This document shows positions 1 through 10,368 of a stretch of DNA of 64,000 nt, piece after piece. Location: the NCBI GenBank assembly GCA_026414745.1, contig JAOAIK010000042.1, positions 1 to 64,000 of the forward strand. The letters run 5' to 3'. The position numbers were made by a program, and so were the translations under genes. Origin of the DNA: Roseococcus sp. (lineage in GTDB: Bacteria > Pseudomonadota > Alphaproteobacteria > Acetobacterales > Acetobacteraceae). The stretch's first letter is position 1. The number at the start of each line of letters is the position of its first letter. A model generated the notes under the pieces. The model was given only the letters and a program-made list of their open reading frames with translations. It made no database searches and was not told the DNA's origin.

Positions 1-19
1 AGATGTGTATAAGAGACAG
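1..19. other. Tn5/Nextera mosaic-end adapter remnant
   Basis: The first 19 bases are exactly the Tn5 transposase mosaic-end sequence used in Nextera libraries (AGATGTGTATAAGAGACAG). The text after it reads straight into glgB coding sequence, and the low GC of these bases contrasts with what follows. This is an untrimmed library adapter at a contig end, not part of the genome. Confidence 0.95.
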
Positions 20-1834
20 CTGCAGCCCCTGGTGCGGGGCGTATTGCAGCAGCCACCAGTCGAGCTCGCGCGCCTCGCTCCATTCGCGCCACTGGCCGAA
101 CTCGCCGCCCATGAAGAGGAGCTTCTTGCCCGGGTGGCCCCACATGAACGCGAGGTAGGCGCGCAGCGTGGCGAAGCGCTGCCAGTCGTCGGCGCCGGGC
201 CCGCCCGAGGGAAGCCGCCCCAGAAGCGACCCCTTGCCATGCACCACCTCGTCATGGCTGAGCGGCAGGATGAAACGTTCGTTGAAGGCATACATCAGGC
301 CGAAGTTCATCCACTGGTGGTGCCAGGGGCGATGCACCGGCTCCTTGGCGACGTAGCGCAAAGTGTCGTTCATCCACCCCATGTTCCACTTGAAGTGGAA
401 ACCGAGTCCGCCCTCCTCGATCGGGGCAGTGACGCCGCGCCAGTCCGTCGCCTCCTCGGCGATCATCAGCGCGCCGCGCCCCTCGGCCCGCACCAGGGCA
501 TTGATCTTGCGCAGGCAGGCGATGGCGTCGCGGTTGTCGTTGCCGCCATCCTCGTTGGGGACCCATTCCCCGGGGGCGCGCGAGTAGTCGAGGTGGATCA
601 TGGAGGAAACGGCGTCCACTCTCAGCCCGTCGGCGTGGAAGCGCTCGATCCAGAACATGGCGTTGGAGGCGAGGAAGCTCTGCACCTCCGTCCGCCCGTA
701 GTCATAGACGGCGGTGCGCCAGTCGGGGTGGAAGCCGCGGCGCGGGTCCGGATGCTCGAAGAGCGGGGTGCCGTCGAACCAGGCGAGGCCGTGCGGATCC
801 TGCGGGAAATGCGCGGGCACCCAATCGAGGATGACGCCAAGCCCGGCCGCGTGCGCGGCGTCGATGAAGGCCATCAGCCCGCGCGGGCCGCCCAGCCGCG
901 CGGTGACCGCGTGCATCCCGATGGGCTGGTAGCCCCAGGAGGCGTCGAGCGGATGCTCCATGACGGGCAGGAACTCGATGTGCGTGAATCCCATCCCTTT
1001 GACGTAGGGAATGAGGTCGGCGGCCAGCTCCTCCCAGTTCCAGAAACGGCCGTCGGGGTGGCGCTTCCAGGAGGCGGCGTGCACCTCGTAGATGGACATG
1101 GGCGCGCGCGCCCAGTCGGTCGTGGCGCGCCGCGCGAGCCAGGCCGCGTCGGTCCACGCGAAGCCCTCGAGGTCGGCGACGATGGAGGCGGTGTTGGGGC
1201 GCAGTTCCGCGGCGAAGCCGAAGGGATCCGCCTTGAGCGGCAGGAGCGTGCCCTCGGGGCCGACCAGTTCGTACTTGTAGAGGGCGCCAGGACCGATGCC
1301 GGGCAGGAAGATCTCCCATATTCCGGAATCCACTCGCCGCCGCATGGGGTGGCGCCGTCCATCCCAGAGGTTGAAGTCGCCCACCACGGAGACGCGCCGC
1401 GCATGCGGCGCCCACACGGCGAAGCGCGTGCCCGCCACGCCCTCGTGCAGGGTAGGGTGCGCCCCCAGCCGGTCATAGAGCCGGACATGGGTGCCCTCCA
1501 GCAGCAGGTGGTCGTCCAGCGGGCCGAGGGTCGGGCCGAAGGCGTAGGGGTCGTGGATCTCCTGCGTTCCATCCGGATACTGCACGCGCAAGCGCCGGCA
1601 ATCCTCGCGCCGTGCGCCGGGCAGGAAGCCCTCGAAGAAACCTTCCTCCGCGCGTGCCTCGAGCGGCACGGCCTCTTTCCCGGAGAAGGCCTGCACCGCG
1701 CGCGCCCCCGGCAGGAAGCAGCGCCAGATCACCCCGCCCGGCACCGCGTGCGGGCCGAGGAGGGCGAAAGGGTTCCCGTGCGCCGCCGAGAGGAGGGCGG
1801 CGATCTCCTCCGTGCTGGCGCGCAGGGCGCCCAT
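20..1834 (-). CDS. glgB: 1,4-alpha-glucan branching enzyme GlgB (3' end missing)
   Basis: GlgB cuts alpha-1,4-glucan and rejoins the piece by an alpha-1,6 bond during glycogen synthesis. About 605 residues are present and the frame is still open at the contig end, so roughly 125 C-terminal residues are lost compared with the usual ~730. The order is an N-terminal CBM48-like region (NPFALLGPH near residue 21, then FAVWAPHARRVSVVGDFN near 138), followed by the GH13 barrel. Barrel motifs seen are DWVPAHFP (about 337), DGLRVDAV with the Asp nucleophile near 407, IAEEATDW with the general acid Glu near 460, and LSHDEVVHGK. The ATG at 1834 lies four bases after the glgP stop, so the two genes are co-transcribed. 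The truncation is an assembly artefact. Confidence 0.96.
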
Positions 1835-1838
1835 TGCC

Positions 1839-4295
1839 TCAACGTCCTGCCGGAATGCCCCAGATCTCCTCCGCGTATTCGCGGATGGTGCGATCCGAGG
1901 AGAACCAGCCCAGGCGGGCCGTGTTGAGAATGGCCGATTGTCGCCAGCCGGCCGTGTCGGCCCAGCGGGCGTCCACTTCGCGCTGCTTGGCGAAGTAGGC
2001 GTCGAAATCGGCGGCCACGAGGAAATGGTCGTGCTCGCGCAGGGTTTGCACGATGTCGCCGAAACGCCCCCGATCGTCCGGCGAGACGACGCCGGAGGCG
2101 AGCTGCTCCATCACCTGCTGGAGCCGGAAGGAAGCGGCGATGGCTGTCTGGCCGCGCCAGCCTTCGCGGCGGCGCTGTTCGACCTCGGCGGCCGTGAGGC
2201 CGAAGATGAACATGTGTTCGGCCCCCACATGCTCGAGCATCTCGACCGTGGCGCCGTCCAGGGTTCCGATGGTCAGGGCGCCGTTGAGGCCGAGCTTCAT
2301 GTTGCCCGTGCCGGAGGCCTCCATCCCGGCGGTGGAGATTTGTTCGGAGAGATCGGCCGCGGGGATGATCATCTCGGCCAGGGACACGTTGTAGTTCGGC
2401 AGGAAGACGACTTTCAGCCGGTCGCGCACAGTGGGATCGCGATTGATCAGGCGGGCGACATCGCAGGCCAGCTTGATGATGAGCTTGGCGCGGTGGTAGC
2501 TCGCCGCCGCCTTGCCGGCGAAGATCTTCACGCGCGGCTGCCAGTCGCGGTGCGGCTCGGCGCGGATGGCATCGTAGAGCGCAAGCGTCTCCAGGATGTT
2601 GAGGAGCTGGCGCTTGTATTCATGGATCCGCTTGATGTGCACGTCGAACATCGCCGCGGGATCGACGCGGATGCCGGTGCGTTCGCGGATCAGCCGCGCC
2701 AGGGCTTCCTTGTTCACGCGCTTGGCCTCGGCGAAACGGGCCTGGAAGGCGGCGTCCCCGGCCAGCGCCTCCAGCTCCCTCAGCGCCATGGGGTCGTCGA
2801 GGAAGGCGGGACCGATGCTCTCGATCAGCAGCTCGGTCAGGCAGGGATTGCACTGCATCAGCCAGCGCCGGAAGGTCACGCCGTTGGTCTTGTTCGTGAT
2901 GCGGTGCGGATCGAGCAGATGGAAGTCGCGGAACACGGTCTGCTTCAGCAGCGCGGAATGCAGGGCCGAGACGCCGTTGACCTTGTGGCTTCCGACGAAG
3001 GCCAAATGTCCCATGCGCACGCGTCGCCCGTGGTGCTCCTCGATCAGCGAGACCGAGGCGAGCAGGCGGGTGTCGCCCGGGTGCTTCGCCGCCACCTCGG
3101 CGAGGTGGACGGCGTTGATCAGGTAGATGATCTGCATGTGGCGCGGCAGCAGCCGCTCCATCAGCGCCACGGGCCAGCTCTCCAGCGCCTCCGGCAAAAG
3201 GGTGTGGTTGGTGTATGAGATGGCGCCGCGGGTGATGCGCCACGCCTCGTGCCATTCGATTCCGTGGTCATCGACGAGGATGCGCATCAGCTCGGCCACC
3301 GCGATGGCGGGGTGGGTGTCGTTGAGCTGGATGGCGACGCGCTCGGGCAGCGAGTGCAGGTCGCCGTAGACCCGGAGATGGCGGCGGATGAGATCCTGCA
3401 GCGCGGCGGAGGAGAAGAAGAACTCCTGCCGCAGGCGCAGTTCCTGTCCCTCGGGGCTGTCGTCGGCCGGGTAGAGGACCCGGGAGATCGCCTCGGCGCG
3501 CGCGCGCTCCACCACGGCGCCCACATGATCGCCGCGGTGGAACGCGTCGAGGCGGATGGCGTCCACCGCGCGCGCGGACCACAGGCGCAGCGTGTTCACG
3601 TGCTGGCCGCGCCAGCCGACGATCGGCGTGTCGTAGGCGACGGCGAGCACCGTCTCGGCCGGCTTCCACACATGGCGGAGGGTGCCCTCCTCGGTCGTCA
3701 CCTCCTCGACCGAGCCCCCGAAGCCGATGGTGTGGGCGATCTCGGGACGGGGGAACTCCCACGGGTTCTGGAAGTTCAGCCAATCCTCCGGGTATTCGAG
3801 CTGCCAGCCGTCGCGGATCACCTGCCGGAACAGCCCGTGATCGTAGCGGATGCCGTAGCCGAAGGCCGGGATGCCGAGCGAGGCCAGGCTTTCCATGAAG
3901 CACGCCGCAAGCCGCCCGAGGCCGCCATTGCCGAGCGCCGCGTCCGGCTCGCAGGCCTCGACCAGGGCCGGGTTCACGTCGAGCGAGACCAGCGCCGCCC
4001 GCACCTCGGCGAGCAGGCCGAAGTTCGACATGTTCTCGCGGAGAAGCCGGCCGATCAGGAATTCGAGGGAGAGGTAATAGACCTGCTTGCGCCCGGTGTC
4101 GTAGGCGCCGCGCATGTCCTTCAGCCACTGCTCGATCACGCGGTCACGGACGGCCAGAGCCGTGGCCATGAACCAGTCGCGGTCCAGCGCGCCGGCGCGG
4201 CTCTTGCCGATGTCGAAGGTGAGCTTGCGCAGGATGGCCTCGCGCATGGCCTCGCCCGCGGTCCGGGCCGGGGCGGCGGAGTCGGGCGGCGTCAC
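1839..4295 (-). CDS. glgP: glycogen/alpha-glucan phosphorylase GlgP
   Basis: GlgP releases glucose-1-phosphate from glycogen with phosphate and PLP. The 818-residue protein has the family's usual length. It carries the phosphorylase signature EASGTGNMKLGLNG, whose Lys (near residue 668) binds PLP, the N-terminal QVYYLSLEFLIGR segment and GNGGLGRLAACF. The loop NKTNGVTFRRWL has Phe where Pro is usual. I chose the GTG at 4295 because a GAGAGGAAG ribosome site lies upstream and the protein begins close to the conserved part; an ATG at 4337 would add 14 residues but has no visible ribosome site. It sits between a sugar kinase and glgB on the same strand, forming a glycogen operon. Confidence 0.95.
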   Translation of the reverse strand: MTPPDSAAPARTAGEAMREAILRKLTFDIGKSRAGALDRDWFMATALAVRDRVIEQWLKDMRGAYDTGRKQVYYLSLEFLIGRLLRENMSNFGLLAEVRAALVSLDVNPALVEACEPDAALGNGGLGRLAACFMESLASLGIPAFGYGIRYDHGLFRQVIRDGWQLEYPEDWLNFQNPWEFPRPEIAHTIGFGGSVEEVTTEEGTLRHVWKPAETVLAVAYDTPIVGWRGQHVNTLRLWSARAVDAIRLDAFHRGDHVGAVVERARAEAISRVLYPADDSPEGQELRLRQEFFFSSAALQDLIRRHLRVYGDLHSLPERVAIQLNDTHPAIAVAELMRILVDDHGIEWHEAWRITRGAISYTNHTLLPEALESWPVALMERLLPRHMQIIYLINAVHLAEVAAKHPGDTRLLASVSLIEEHHGRRVRMGHLAFVGSHKVNGVSALHSALLKQTVFRDFHLLDPHRITNKTNGVTFRRWLMQCNPCLTELLIESIGPAFLDDPMALRELEALAGDAAFQARFAEAKRVNKEALARLIRERTGIRVDPAAMFDVHIKRIHEYKRQLLNILETLALYDAIRAEPHRDWQPRVKIFAGKAAASYHRAKLIIKLACDVARLINRDPTVRDRLKVVFLPNYNVSLAEMIIPAADLSEQISTAGMEASGTGNMKLGLNGALTIGTLDGATVEMLEHVGAEHMFIFGLTAAEVEQRRREGWRGQTAIAASFRLQQVMEQLASGVVSPDDRGRFGDIVQTLREHDHFLVAADFDAYFAKQREVDARWADTAGWRQSAILNTARLGWFSSDRTIREYAEEIWGIPAGR

Positions 4296-4374
4296 GCTTC
4301 GTGCTTCCTCTCGATCAGCACACGGCAAGCCTGCCATGACTCGGGTATCCGCCGGAAGCGGCGAGCGCGCCGCC

Positions 4375-5316
4375 TCAGCGCTGGTCGGCCAGGAAGGCCT
4401 CGGTCTCGGCACGGTTGGCGGTGCGGCCGTCACGCGCCCGCAATGCACCGGCCGCGCTCGCGAACCTGAGGGCCATCTCCACCTCCATGCCTTCGGCGAG
4501 GCCCAAGGCATAGGCTCCGTGGAAGACGTCGCCCGCGCCGGTGGTGTTGGTCGCGGCCACCGGGAAGGCGGGCATGTGGCGGGGCGTCTCCTCGCCCCGG
4601 CGCAGCCAGAGCACGCCTCGCTCCCCGCGGGTGACGGCGGCGACCTCCGTCACCCCCTCCGAGACGGCCTTGCGCAACGCGTCGGCAGGCCGCAACCCGA
4701 GGCCGTAGTTCGCGAGGCCGGGCACCGAGAAGATCGCGTGGCGCACCCGCGGCGCGAGGTCGAGCAGCACGCGTGTCTCGCTGCGCTCGCCGTCCAGCAC
4801 GCTCGGCACGCCGCGGGCCTCGGCCTCGGCGCAGGCCCGGGCGGCGCCCTCGGGCCAACGCGGATCGCAGAGCAGGGCGCCCGCCTCTGCCAGTCGGGCA
4901 AGAGGCAGCCAGGAGGGGTCGGGATCGAGGCGCTCTCCCCGGAAGCCGAGGATCACGCGTTCGCCCATCCGGTCCACGAGCACGGCCGAAGTCGGGCTGA
5001 CCGCGCCCGGGATCACGCGGATGTCGTCGGTCTCCACCCCTTCCTCCCGCAGGGCGCGCAGGAGCAGCGCCCCGTTGGAATCGTCGCCGACGCGGCCCCA
5101 GAAGGCCGCCCGCCCGCCCAGCCGGCGCACCGCGATGGCGGCATTGGCCGCCATGCCGCCGGCGGTCAGAGCATAGCCGCGCGCGCGCTCCTTGGCGGGG
5201 GGCTGCGGGATCTCGTCCACCCGGAACACATGGTCGGCCACCGCGTTGCCGAGGCAGATCACGAGCGGGCGCGCGGCGTCGTCCAAGGGGCTCTCCATGC
5301 CGGGTTGTTCGGACAT
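4375..5316 (-). CDS. PfkB-family sugar kinase, YihV (sulfofructose kinase)-like
   Basis: A ribokinase/PfkB-fold kinase of 313 residues. The N-terminal half has GNAVADHVFRVDEIP and the sugar-binding TAGGMAANAAIAVRRLGG. The C-terminal half has the PfkB signature TTGAGDVFHGAYALG, whose Asp is the catalytic base. The segments LLCDPRWPEGA and VPSVLDGE resemble E. coli YihV more than ribokinase or fructokinase (comparison from memory). No other sulfoquinovose genes are nearby. It lies 79 bases upstream of glgP in the same direction, so a role in phosphorylating a sugar linked to glycogen turnover is possible but inferred. The ATG at 5316 is chosen because the reading frame upstream of it looks non-coding; an ATG at 5298 is also possible. 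Confidence 0.82.
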   Translation of the reverse strand: MSEQPGMESPLDDAARPLVICLGNAVADHVFRVDEIPQPPAKERARGYALTAGGMAANAAIAVRRLGGRAAFWGRVGDDSNGALLLRALREEGVETDDIRVIPGAVSPTSAVLVDRMGERVILGFRGERLDPDPSWLPLARLAEAGALLCDPRWPEGAARACAEAEARGVPSVLDGERSETRVLLDLAPRVRHAIFSVPGLANYGLGLRPADALRKAVSEGVTEVAAVTRGERGVLWLRRGEETPRHMPAFPVAATNTTGAGDVFHGAYALGLAEGMEVEMALRFASAAGALRARDGRTANRAETEAFLADQR

Positions 5317-5669
5317 GCTAGGCAGCGACTCGTCCGCTTGGCCATCGTCCACGGCCGGGCTGCCAGGCGGGCCGGCTCGCTCCGCGGTCCGTCGGGGAAG
5401 GGGAGGGGACGGCCCCCCCTGGCGCGAGGGCCCGAAGGAAGGCCGCACCTGTCTCGCGCCGGCGCGCCATGCGGCCGGGTTGGCCGCTTGGGCCCCGCCT
5501 TCCCGCATCTCGGCCCGCGGCAGGGCGGGGGTGTCCGACGCGCTCGGCGCTCGCGCGCGTCTCGCGCGCAGCCTTGCAAAAGGGGCTGCTGTGGGGTGCT
5601 GTCGCCGCGGCGGGGAGACTGCCGCCTCGCGACTGGGCGCGGGGCTGGGCCGAGCCGCGGAGGGAGAGC
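5317..5669. other. 353-base spacer between divergent genes
   Basis: This gap separates the minus-strand sugar kinase from the plus-strand SDR and should hold promoters for both. It is GC-rich and contains no ORF with recognisable protein sequence. I cannot pick out convincing -35/-10 boxes. A GGAGGGAGAG ribosome site at its right end serves the SDR. Confidence 0.5.
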
Positions 5670-6458
5670 ATGCGTTTCGAGGGAAAGGTGGCGGTGGTGA
5701 CGGGTGCAGCCCATGGGCTCGGCCTGGACGCGGCGCGCGGCTTCGCGCGGGAGGGCGCGCGGGTACTGATGGTGGACCGCGATCCGTCAGGGAGCGAGGC
5801 GGCCGCCGCCCTCCGCGCCGAAGGGCATGACGTGCGCTTCCGCGCCGCTGACGTGACGCGCGCCGCCGAGGTGGCCGGATATGTCGAGGCCGCGCTGGAG
5901 GCCTGGGGCGCCATCCATTGCTTCTTCAACAACGCCGGCATCGAGGGCGAGGTGAAGCCGCTCGTCGAGCAGGAGGAGGCAGTCTTCGACGCCGTGATGG
6001 CAGTCAATGTCAAGGGCGTGTTCCTCGGGCTGCGCCATGTTCTGCCGGTGATGCTCGCGCAGGGGCAGGGCGCGGTGGTCAACACCGCCTCCACGGCGGG
6101 GCTGGTCGGGTCGGCGGGCCTCTCGCCCTATGTCGCCTCCAAGCATGCGGTGCTCGGCCTCACCAAATCCGTGGCGGGGGAGGTGGCGGGCCATGGCGTG
6201 CGGGTGAATGCGGTCTGCCCGGGGCCGACCGAGACGCGCATGATCCGATCGCTGGAGGAGCAGGCCGCCCGGAGGGGCGCCCATGAGCCGGCGGAACGTT
6301 ATCGCGCCGCCATCCCGATGGGGCGGTATTGCGCGCCGTCGGAAGTCACGGCGGCCGTGCTGTTCCTGTGCTCGGATGCGGCCTCGGGGATCACGGGCGC
6401 ACATGTGCAGGTGGATGGCGGACGCACGGCCTGCCCGCCGGGGAGCGCGATGCGCTGA
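5670..6458 (+). CDS. SDR-family NAD(P)-dependent oxidoreductase
   Basis: A classical short-chain dehydrogenase of 262 residues, probably cytoplasmic. The dinucleotide-binding motif TGAAHGLG (residues 11-18), NNAGIEG, and the active site with STAGLVGSAGLSPYVASKHA (Ser, Tyr, Lys all present) are intact. GITGAHVQVDGG near the C-terminus is also typical. Substrate cannot be told from the sequence. The ATG at 5670 follows a strong GGAGGGAGAG site by six bases; an ORF extending upstream is not conserved. The next gene is a tRNA on the other strand, so it is a single-gene unit. Confidence 0.92.
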   Translation: MRFEGKVAVVTGAAHGLGLDAARGFAREGARVLMVDRDPSGSEAAAALRAEGHDVRFRAADVTRAAEVAGYVEAALEAWGAIHCFFNNAGIEGEVKPLVEQEEAVFDAVMAVNVKGVFLGLRHVLPVMLAQGQGAVVNTASTAGLVGSAGLSPYVASKHAVLGLTKSVAGEVAGHGVRVNAVCPGPTETRMIRSLEEQAARRGAHEPAERYRAAIPMGRYCAPSEVTAAVLFLCSDAASGITGAHVQVDGGRTACPPGSAMR

Positions 6459-6478
6459 AGGCTGCGTGAGGAGGAATG

Positions 6479-6554
6479 TGGCGCGCCCGGGAAGATTCGA
6501 ACTCCCAACCCTCAGATCCGTAGTCTGATGCTCTATCCATTGAGCTACGGGCGC
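6479..6554 (-). tRNA. tRNA-Arg (anticodon ACG)
   Basis: Read on the minus strand, the 76 bases fold into a full cloverleaf. The acceptor pair is GCGCCCG/CGGGCGC, the D arm GCTC/GAGC, the anticodon stem TCAGA/TCTGA with loop CTACGGA, and the T arm GGGAG/CTTCC with TTCGAAT. CCA is encoded in the DNA. The anticodon ACG is normally edited to ICG by TadA and reads CGU, CGC and CGA. Confidence 0.97.
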
Positions 6555-6560
6555 TGGCCG

Positions 6561-6578
6561 GGAGGGGATTACCCCTCC
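6561..6578 (-). terminator. possible hairpin between leuB and tRNA-Arg
   Basis: A perfect 7-bp stem (GGAGGGG/CCCCTCC) with a four-base loop lies between the end of leuB and the start of the tRNA. No T-run follows on the minus strand, so it would be an imperfect intrinsic terminator for leuB or a processing hairpin ahead of the tRNA. Confidence 0.3.
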
Positions 6579-6625
6579 GTGTCAGCTTATGCAACCCCCT
6601 GGGGGCGCGCAAAGACGGCGGGGCG

Positions 6626-7735
6626 CTATGCGAGCTTCTCCAACTCGCGCACCACGGCCTCTCCCATCACGGCGGTGCTCACGCGCGCCATGCCGGGCTG
6701 CATGATGTCGGCCGTGCGCAAGCCGCCGGCCAGCACCCGTTCCACCGCCGTCTCGATCAGCTTCGCATCCTCCTCCATCCCGAAGGAGAGTCGCAGCAGC
6801 ATGGCGAAGGAGAGGATCTGCGCCGAGGGGTTGGCGATGCCCTTGCCCGCGATGTCGGGTGCCGAGCCGTGGATGGGCTCGTAGAGGGCGTGGCGCCGTC
6901 CATCGGGCTGCATCGCGCCCAGCGTCGCCGAGGGCAGCATGCCGAGCGAACCTGTCAGCGCCGCCGCGAGGTCCGAGAGCAGGTCGCCGAACAGGTTGGA
7001 GGCGAGGATCACGTCGAACTGCTTCGGCCGCGAGCAGAGCTGCATGGCGGCGTTGTCGGCGTACATGTGCTCGAGCTCCACGTCGGGGAACTCGGCCTTG
7101 TGGATCTCGGTCACGACCGCGCGCCACAGCCGGCCGGACTGCATGACGTTCGCCTTGTCGGTGCTCGTGACCTTGTTCCGCCGCTTGCGCGCCAGATCGA
7201 AGGCGATGCGCGCCACGCGCGCGATCTCCTCCTCGGTGTACACCTCCGTGTCGATGCCCGTGCGCCTGCCTGCCGAGTCCGTGGAGATGCCCCGCGGCTC
7301 GCCGAAGTAGATGCCGCCCGTGCTCTCGCGCACGATCATGATGTCGAGCCCGCGCACCACATCGGGCTTGAGGGAGGAGGCGTCCACCAGCGGGTCGAGC
7401 ACCACGGCAGGGCGGAGGTTCGCGAAGAGGCCGAGCTCCTTGCGCAGCCGCAGGATGCCGAGCTCCGGCCGCCGCTCGAAGGGCAGCCCGTCCCATTTCG
7501 GGCCGCCAACGCTGCCGAAGAGCACCGCATCCGCCGCCCGCGCCGCGGTGAGGGTGGCCTCGGGGCAGGGCACCCCTTCGGCGTCGAGGGCCGCACCGCC
7601 CACGAGGCCTTCGCTGATCTCGAACCGGGCGCGTCGGCGCTGCTCCATCCAGTCGATGATCCGGCGGACCTCGCGCATCACCTCGGGGCCGATCCCGTCA
7701 CCGGGCAGGATCAGCAGCTTCTTGTTGGCGGACAT
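6626..7735 (-). CDS. leuB: 3-isopropylmalate dehydrogenase LeuB
   Basis: LeuB oxidatively decarboxylates 3-isopropylmalate to 2-oxoisocaproate with NAD in leucine synthesis. The 369-residue protein has the family's length. Typical motifs are [11 protein letters not shown] at the N-terminus, [10 protein letters not shown], the substrate loop [15 protein letters not shown], the metal/substrate segment [26 protein letters not shown], and [18 protein letters not shown] for NAD binding. The ATG at 7735 has an AGGAGG site nine bases upstream. It follows leuD by 97 bases on the same strand. Confidence 0.97.
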   Translation of the reverse strand: MSANKKLLILPGDGIGPEVMREVRRIIDWMEQRRRARFEISEGLVGGAALDAEGVPCPEATLTAARAADAVLFGSVGGPKWDGLPFERRPELGILRLRKELGLFANLRPAVVLDPLVDASSLKPDVVRGLDIMIVRESTGGIYFGEPRGISTDSAGRRTGIDTEVYTEEEIARVARIAFDLARKRRNKVTSTDKANVMQSGRLWRAVVTEIHKAEFPDVELEHMYADNAAMQLCSRPKQFDVILASNLFGDLLSDLAAALTGSLGMLPSATLGAMQPDGRRHALYEPIHGSAPDIAGKGIANPSAQILSFAMLLRLSFGMEEDAKLIETAVERVLAGGLRTADIMQPGMARVSTAVMGEAVVRELEKLA

Positions 7736-7832
7736 CAGGCTGAACCTCCTGGCAAGGCGGCTGCCGCCCGGCGGTCCGCAGGGACTTCGCCGTGCGGCCG
7801 GGTGGGCGCGGCGATGGCCGCGCGGTGGCGGA

Positions 7833-8447
7833 CTAGGATGCGAACAACCAGGGCTGGGTGGCCCGCTGCTTCGCCTCGTAGCTGTCGATGGCCGAGGCGT
7901 GCTGGAGGGTCTGGCCGATGTCATCGAGTCCGTTCAGCAGGCAGTGGCGGCGGAAGGGATCCACCTCGAAGGGGATCTCCTCGCCGTTCGGGCGCACCAC
8001 CACCTGGCGCTCCAAGTCCACCGTGATGCGGGCGTTCGCGCCGAGCTTCGCATCCTCCATGAGCTGCGCGCAGATCTCGCGCGGCAGCTTCACCGGCAGG
8101 ATGCCGTTCTTGAAGCTGTTGTTGTGGAAGATGTCCGCGAAGTCGGGGGCGATGACGCAGCGGATGCCGAAGTCGAGCAGCGCCCAGGGCGCATGCTCGC
8201 GCGAGGAGCCGCAGCCGAAATTCTCGAAGGCGATGAGGATCTCGGCCTGGCGGTAGGGCTGCTGGTTCAGCACGAAGTCCGGATTCTCCGTGCCGTCCTC
8301 TTTGTAGCGGAAGTTCGCGAAGAGGTGCTTGCCCAGGCCGGTGCGCGCGATGGTCTTGAGAAAGCGCGCCGGGATGATCTGGTCCGTGTCCACATTCGCG
8401 AGCGGCAGCGGCGCAGCGATGCCCGTGAGGACGGTGAAGGGTCTCAT
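7833..8447 (-). CDS. leuD: 3-isopropylmalate dehydratase small subunit LeuD
   Basis: LeuD is the small swivelling subunit that, with LeuC, isomerises 2- to 3-isopropylmalate. The 204 residues include [28 protein letters not shown] and [18 protein letters not shown], all family hallmarks. The ATG at 8447 overlaps the leuC stop as ATGA, which suggests translational coupling; an in-frame ATG at 8459 (four extra residues) is an alternative. Confidence 0.97.
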   Translation of the reverse strand: MRPFTVLTGIAAPLPLANVDTDQIIPARFLKTIARTGLGKHLFANFRYKEDGTENPDFVLNQQPYRQAEILIAFENFGCGSSREHAPWALLDFGIRCVIAPDFADIFHNNSFKNGILPVKLPREICAQLMEDAKLGANARITVDLERQVVVRPNGEEIPFEVDPFRRHCLLNGLDDIGQTLQHASAIDSYEAKQRATQPWLFAS

Positions 8448-9865
8448 GCCGGTTGCCATTCCCTGACATCGGTGAGCCGGCCGGCGATGGCGGCCGCGGC
8501 CGCCATGGCGGGCGAGAGCAGGTGGGTGCGCCCGCCCGGGCCCTGGCGCCCCTCGAAATTGCGGTTGGAGGTGCTGGCGCAGCGCTGGCCGGGCCGCAGC
8601 TTGTCCGGGTTCATGCCAAGGCACATGGAGCAGCCCGCCTCGCGCCACTCGAATCCCGCCTCCTTGAGCACGCGGTCGAGGCCCTCGGCCTCCGCCTGCT
8701 TCTTCACGAGGCCGGAGCCGGGCACGACCATGGCGCGCACACCCTCGGCCACCTTGCGGCCTTTGGCGATGGCGGCGGCGGCGCGGATGTCCTCGATGCG
8801 CGAGTTGGTGCAAGAGCCGATGAAGACCACGTCCACCTTCAGCTCCGTGAGCTTCTGACCGGGCGTGAGGCCCATGTAGTCCAGCATGCGCTGGAGCTGC
8901 GCGCGGCGCGTCTCGTTGGGCGCCTCGGCGGGGTCGGGCACCACGCCGGTGATCGGCAGCACATCCTCGGGGCTCGTTCCCCAGGAGACCATCGGGGCGA
9001 TGGCGGCGGCGTCCAGCACCACTTCCTTGTCGAAATGAGCGCCCGGATCGCTGGGCAGGCTGCGCCAGAAGGCGACAGCGCGCTCCCATGCCTCCCCCTT
9101 CGGCGCATGAGGACGGCCCTTCACATAGGCGAAGGTGGTTTCATCCGGGGCCACCATGCCGGCGCGCGCCCCGGCCTCGATGGACATGTTGCAGACGGTC
9201 ATGCGGCCCGCCATGTCGAGCGCGCGGATCGCCTCGCCCGCATACTCGATCACATGCCCTGTGCCGCCGGCCGTTCCGATCTTGCCGATGATGGCGAGAA
9301 CGATGTCCTTCGCCGTGCAACCCAGCGCGAGGGTTCCCTCGACCCTCACGCGCATGTTCTTCGCCGGCTTCTGCAGCAGCGTCTGGGTGGCGAGCACGTG
9401 CTCGACTTCGCTCGTGCCGATGCCGAAGGCGAGGGCTCCCAGCGCCCCGTGCGTCGAGGTGTGACTGTCGCCGCAGACGATCGTCATGCCCGGCAGCGAG
9501 AGCCCGAGTTCCGGGCCGATCACATGCACGATGCCCTGCCGGTCGTCGAGCAGCGGGATATAGGGCACGCCGAACTCGGCGACGTTGCGTTCGAGCGTCT
9601 CGACCTGCAGCCGGCTCTCGGGATCGGTGATTCCGGTGCGACGGCTGTCGTCGGTGGCGATGTTGTGGTCCACCACCGCGATGGTCGCATCCGGCCTGCG
9701 CACGCGGCGGCCTGCCGCGCGCAGCCCCTCGAAGGCCTGCGGGCTTGTCACCTCGTGGACGAGATGGCGGTCGATGTAGAGCAGCGCCGTTCCATCGGGC
9801 AGCGTCTCCACGACGTGGTGCGCCCAGATCTTGTCGAACAGCGTGCGGGGCCTTGCGTCGGCCAT
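8444..9865 (-). CDS. leuC: 3-isopropylmalate dehydratase large subunit LeuC
   Basis: The large, 4Fe-4S aconitase-type subunit of isopropylmalate isomerase, 473 residues as usual. Motifs include [12 protein letters not shown] at the N-terminus, [21 protein letters not shown], and the cluster-ligand cysteines in [13 protein letters not shown] and in [12 protein letters not shown]. The ATG at 9865 has a GGGGGAA site upstream. The gene starts only 49 bases after rplS on the same strand, so leuCDB may be read through from the ribosomal-protein operon. Its stop overlaps the leuD start. Confidence 0.97.
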   Translation of the reverse strand: MADARPRTLFDKIWAHHVVETLPDGTALLYIDRHLVHEVTSPQAFEGLRAAGRRVRRPDATIAVVDHNIATDDSRRTGITDPESRLQVETLERNVAEFGVPYIPLLDDRQGIVHVIGPELGLSLPGMTIVCGDSHTSTHGALGALAFGIGTSEVEHVLATQTLLQKPAKNMRVRVEGTLALGCTAKDIVLAIIGKIGTAGGTGHVIEYAGEAIRALDMAGRMTVCNMSIEAGARAGMVAPDETTFAYVKGRPHAPKGEAWERAVAFWRSLPSDPGAHFDKEVVLDAAAIAPMVSWGTSPEDVLPITGVVPDPAEAPNETRRAQLQRMLDYMGLTPGQKLTELKVDVVFIGSCTNSRIEDIRAAAAIAKGRKVAEGVRAMVVPGSGLVKKQAEAEGLDRVLKEAGFEWREAGCSMCLGMNPDKLRPGQRCASTSNRNFEGRQGPGGRTHLLSPAMAAAAAIAGRLTDVREWQPA

Positions 9866-9914
9866 GGCGTTCCCCCGGGAAACGGGCGGGGCCGGGCGGC
9901 GGCCCCGCCTCGCG

Positions 9915-10319
9915 TCACTCCTCCGTCGCGGCGTCCTTCGCCGGAACCGTATCGGTCTTGAGGCCGAGCTTCTCGGCGATACGGGCCGATTTGCCGGTGC
10001 GTCCGCGCAGATAGTAGAGCTTGGCACGGCGCACCTTGCCGCGGCGCACCACGTTGATCTCGGCGATCGCGGGGGAGTGCAGCGGGAAGACGCGCTCCAC
10101 GCCCTCGCCGTAGCTCAGCTTGCGGACGGTGAAGTTGCTGTGGAGGCCGCGGTTGGAACGCGCGATGACGACGCCCTCGAAGGCCTGGGTGCGGACGCGC
10201 TCGCCCTCCACCACCTTCACCATCACGCGCACCGTGTCGCCCGGGGCGAAGTCCGGCACGGCCCGGGCGGCGAGGAGCTTCGCCTTCTGTTCGGCGTCGA
10301 ACTGCTGCAACAGGTTCAT
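9915..10319 (-). CDS. rplS: 50S ribosomal protein L19
   Basis: L19 sits at the 30S-50S interface. The 134 residues have the expected start [38 protein letters not shown], and [30 protein letters not shown]. The C-terminal tail after [14 protein letters not shown] is slightly extended, as is common in alphaproteobacteria. AAAGGA precedes the ATG. It ends the usual rpsP-rimM-trmD-rplS order. Confidence 0.98.
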   Translation of the reverse strand: MNLLQQFDAEQKAKLLAARAVPDFAPGDTVRVMVKVVEGERVRTQAFEGVVIARSNRGLHSNFTVRKLSYGEGVERVFPLHSPAIAEINVVRRGKVRRAKLYYLRGRTGKSARIAEKLGLKTDTVPAKDAATEE

Positions 10320-10368
10320 GGGTCCAGTCCTTTCGAAGCTGTGATCTAGGCGGCGCCGGCGGCGGCGT

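Noticed and set aside
5..1927. A 640-codon plus-strand open frame at the window start
   Set aside because: The opposite strand encodes GlgB with intact catalytic motifs, and this frame begins inside the sequencing adapter.
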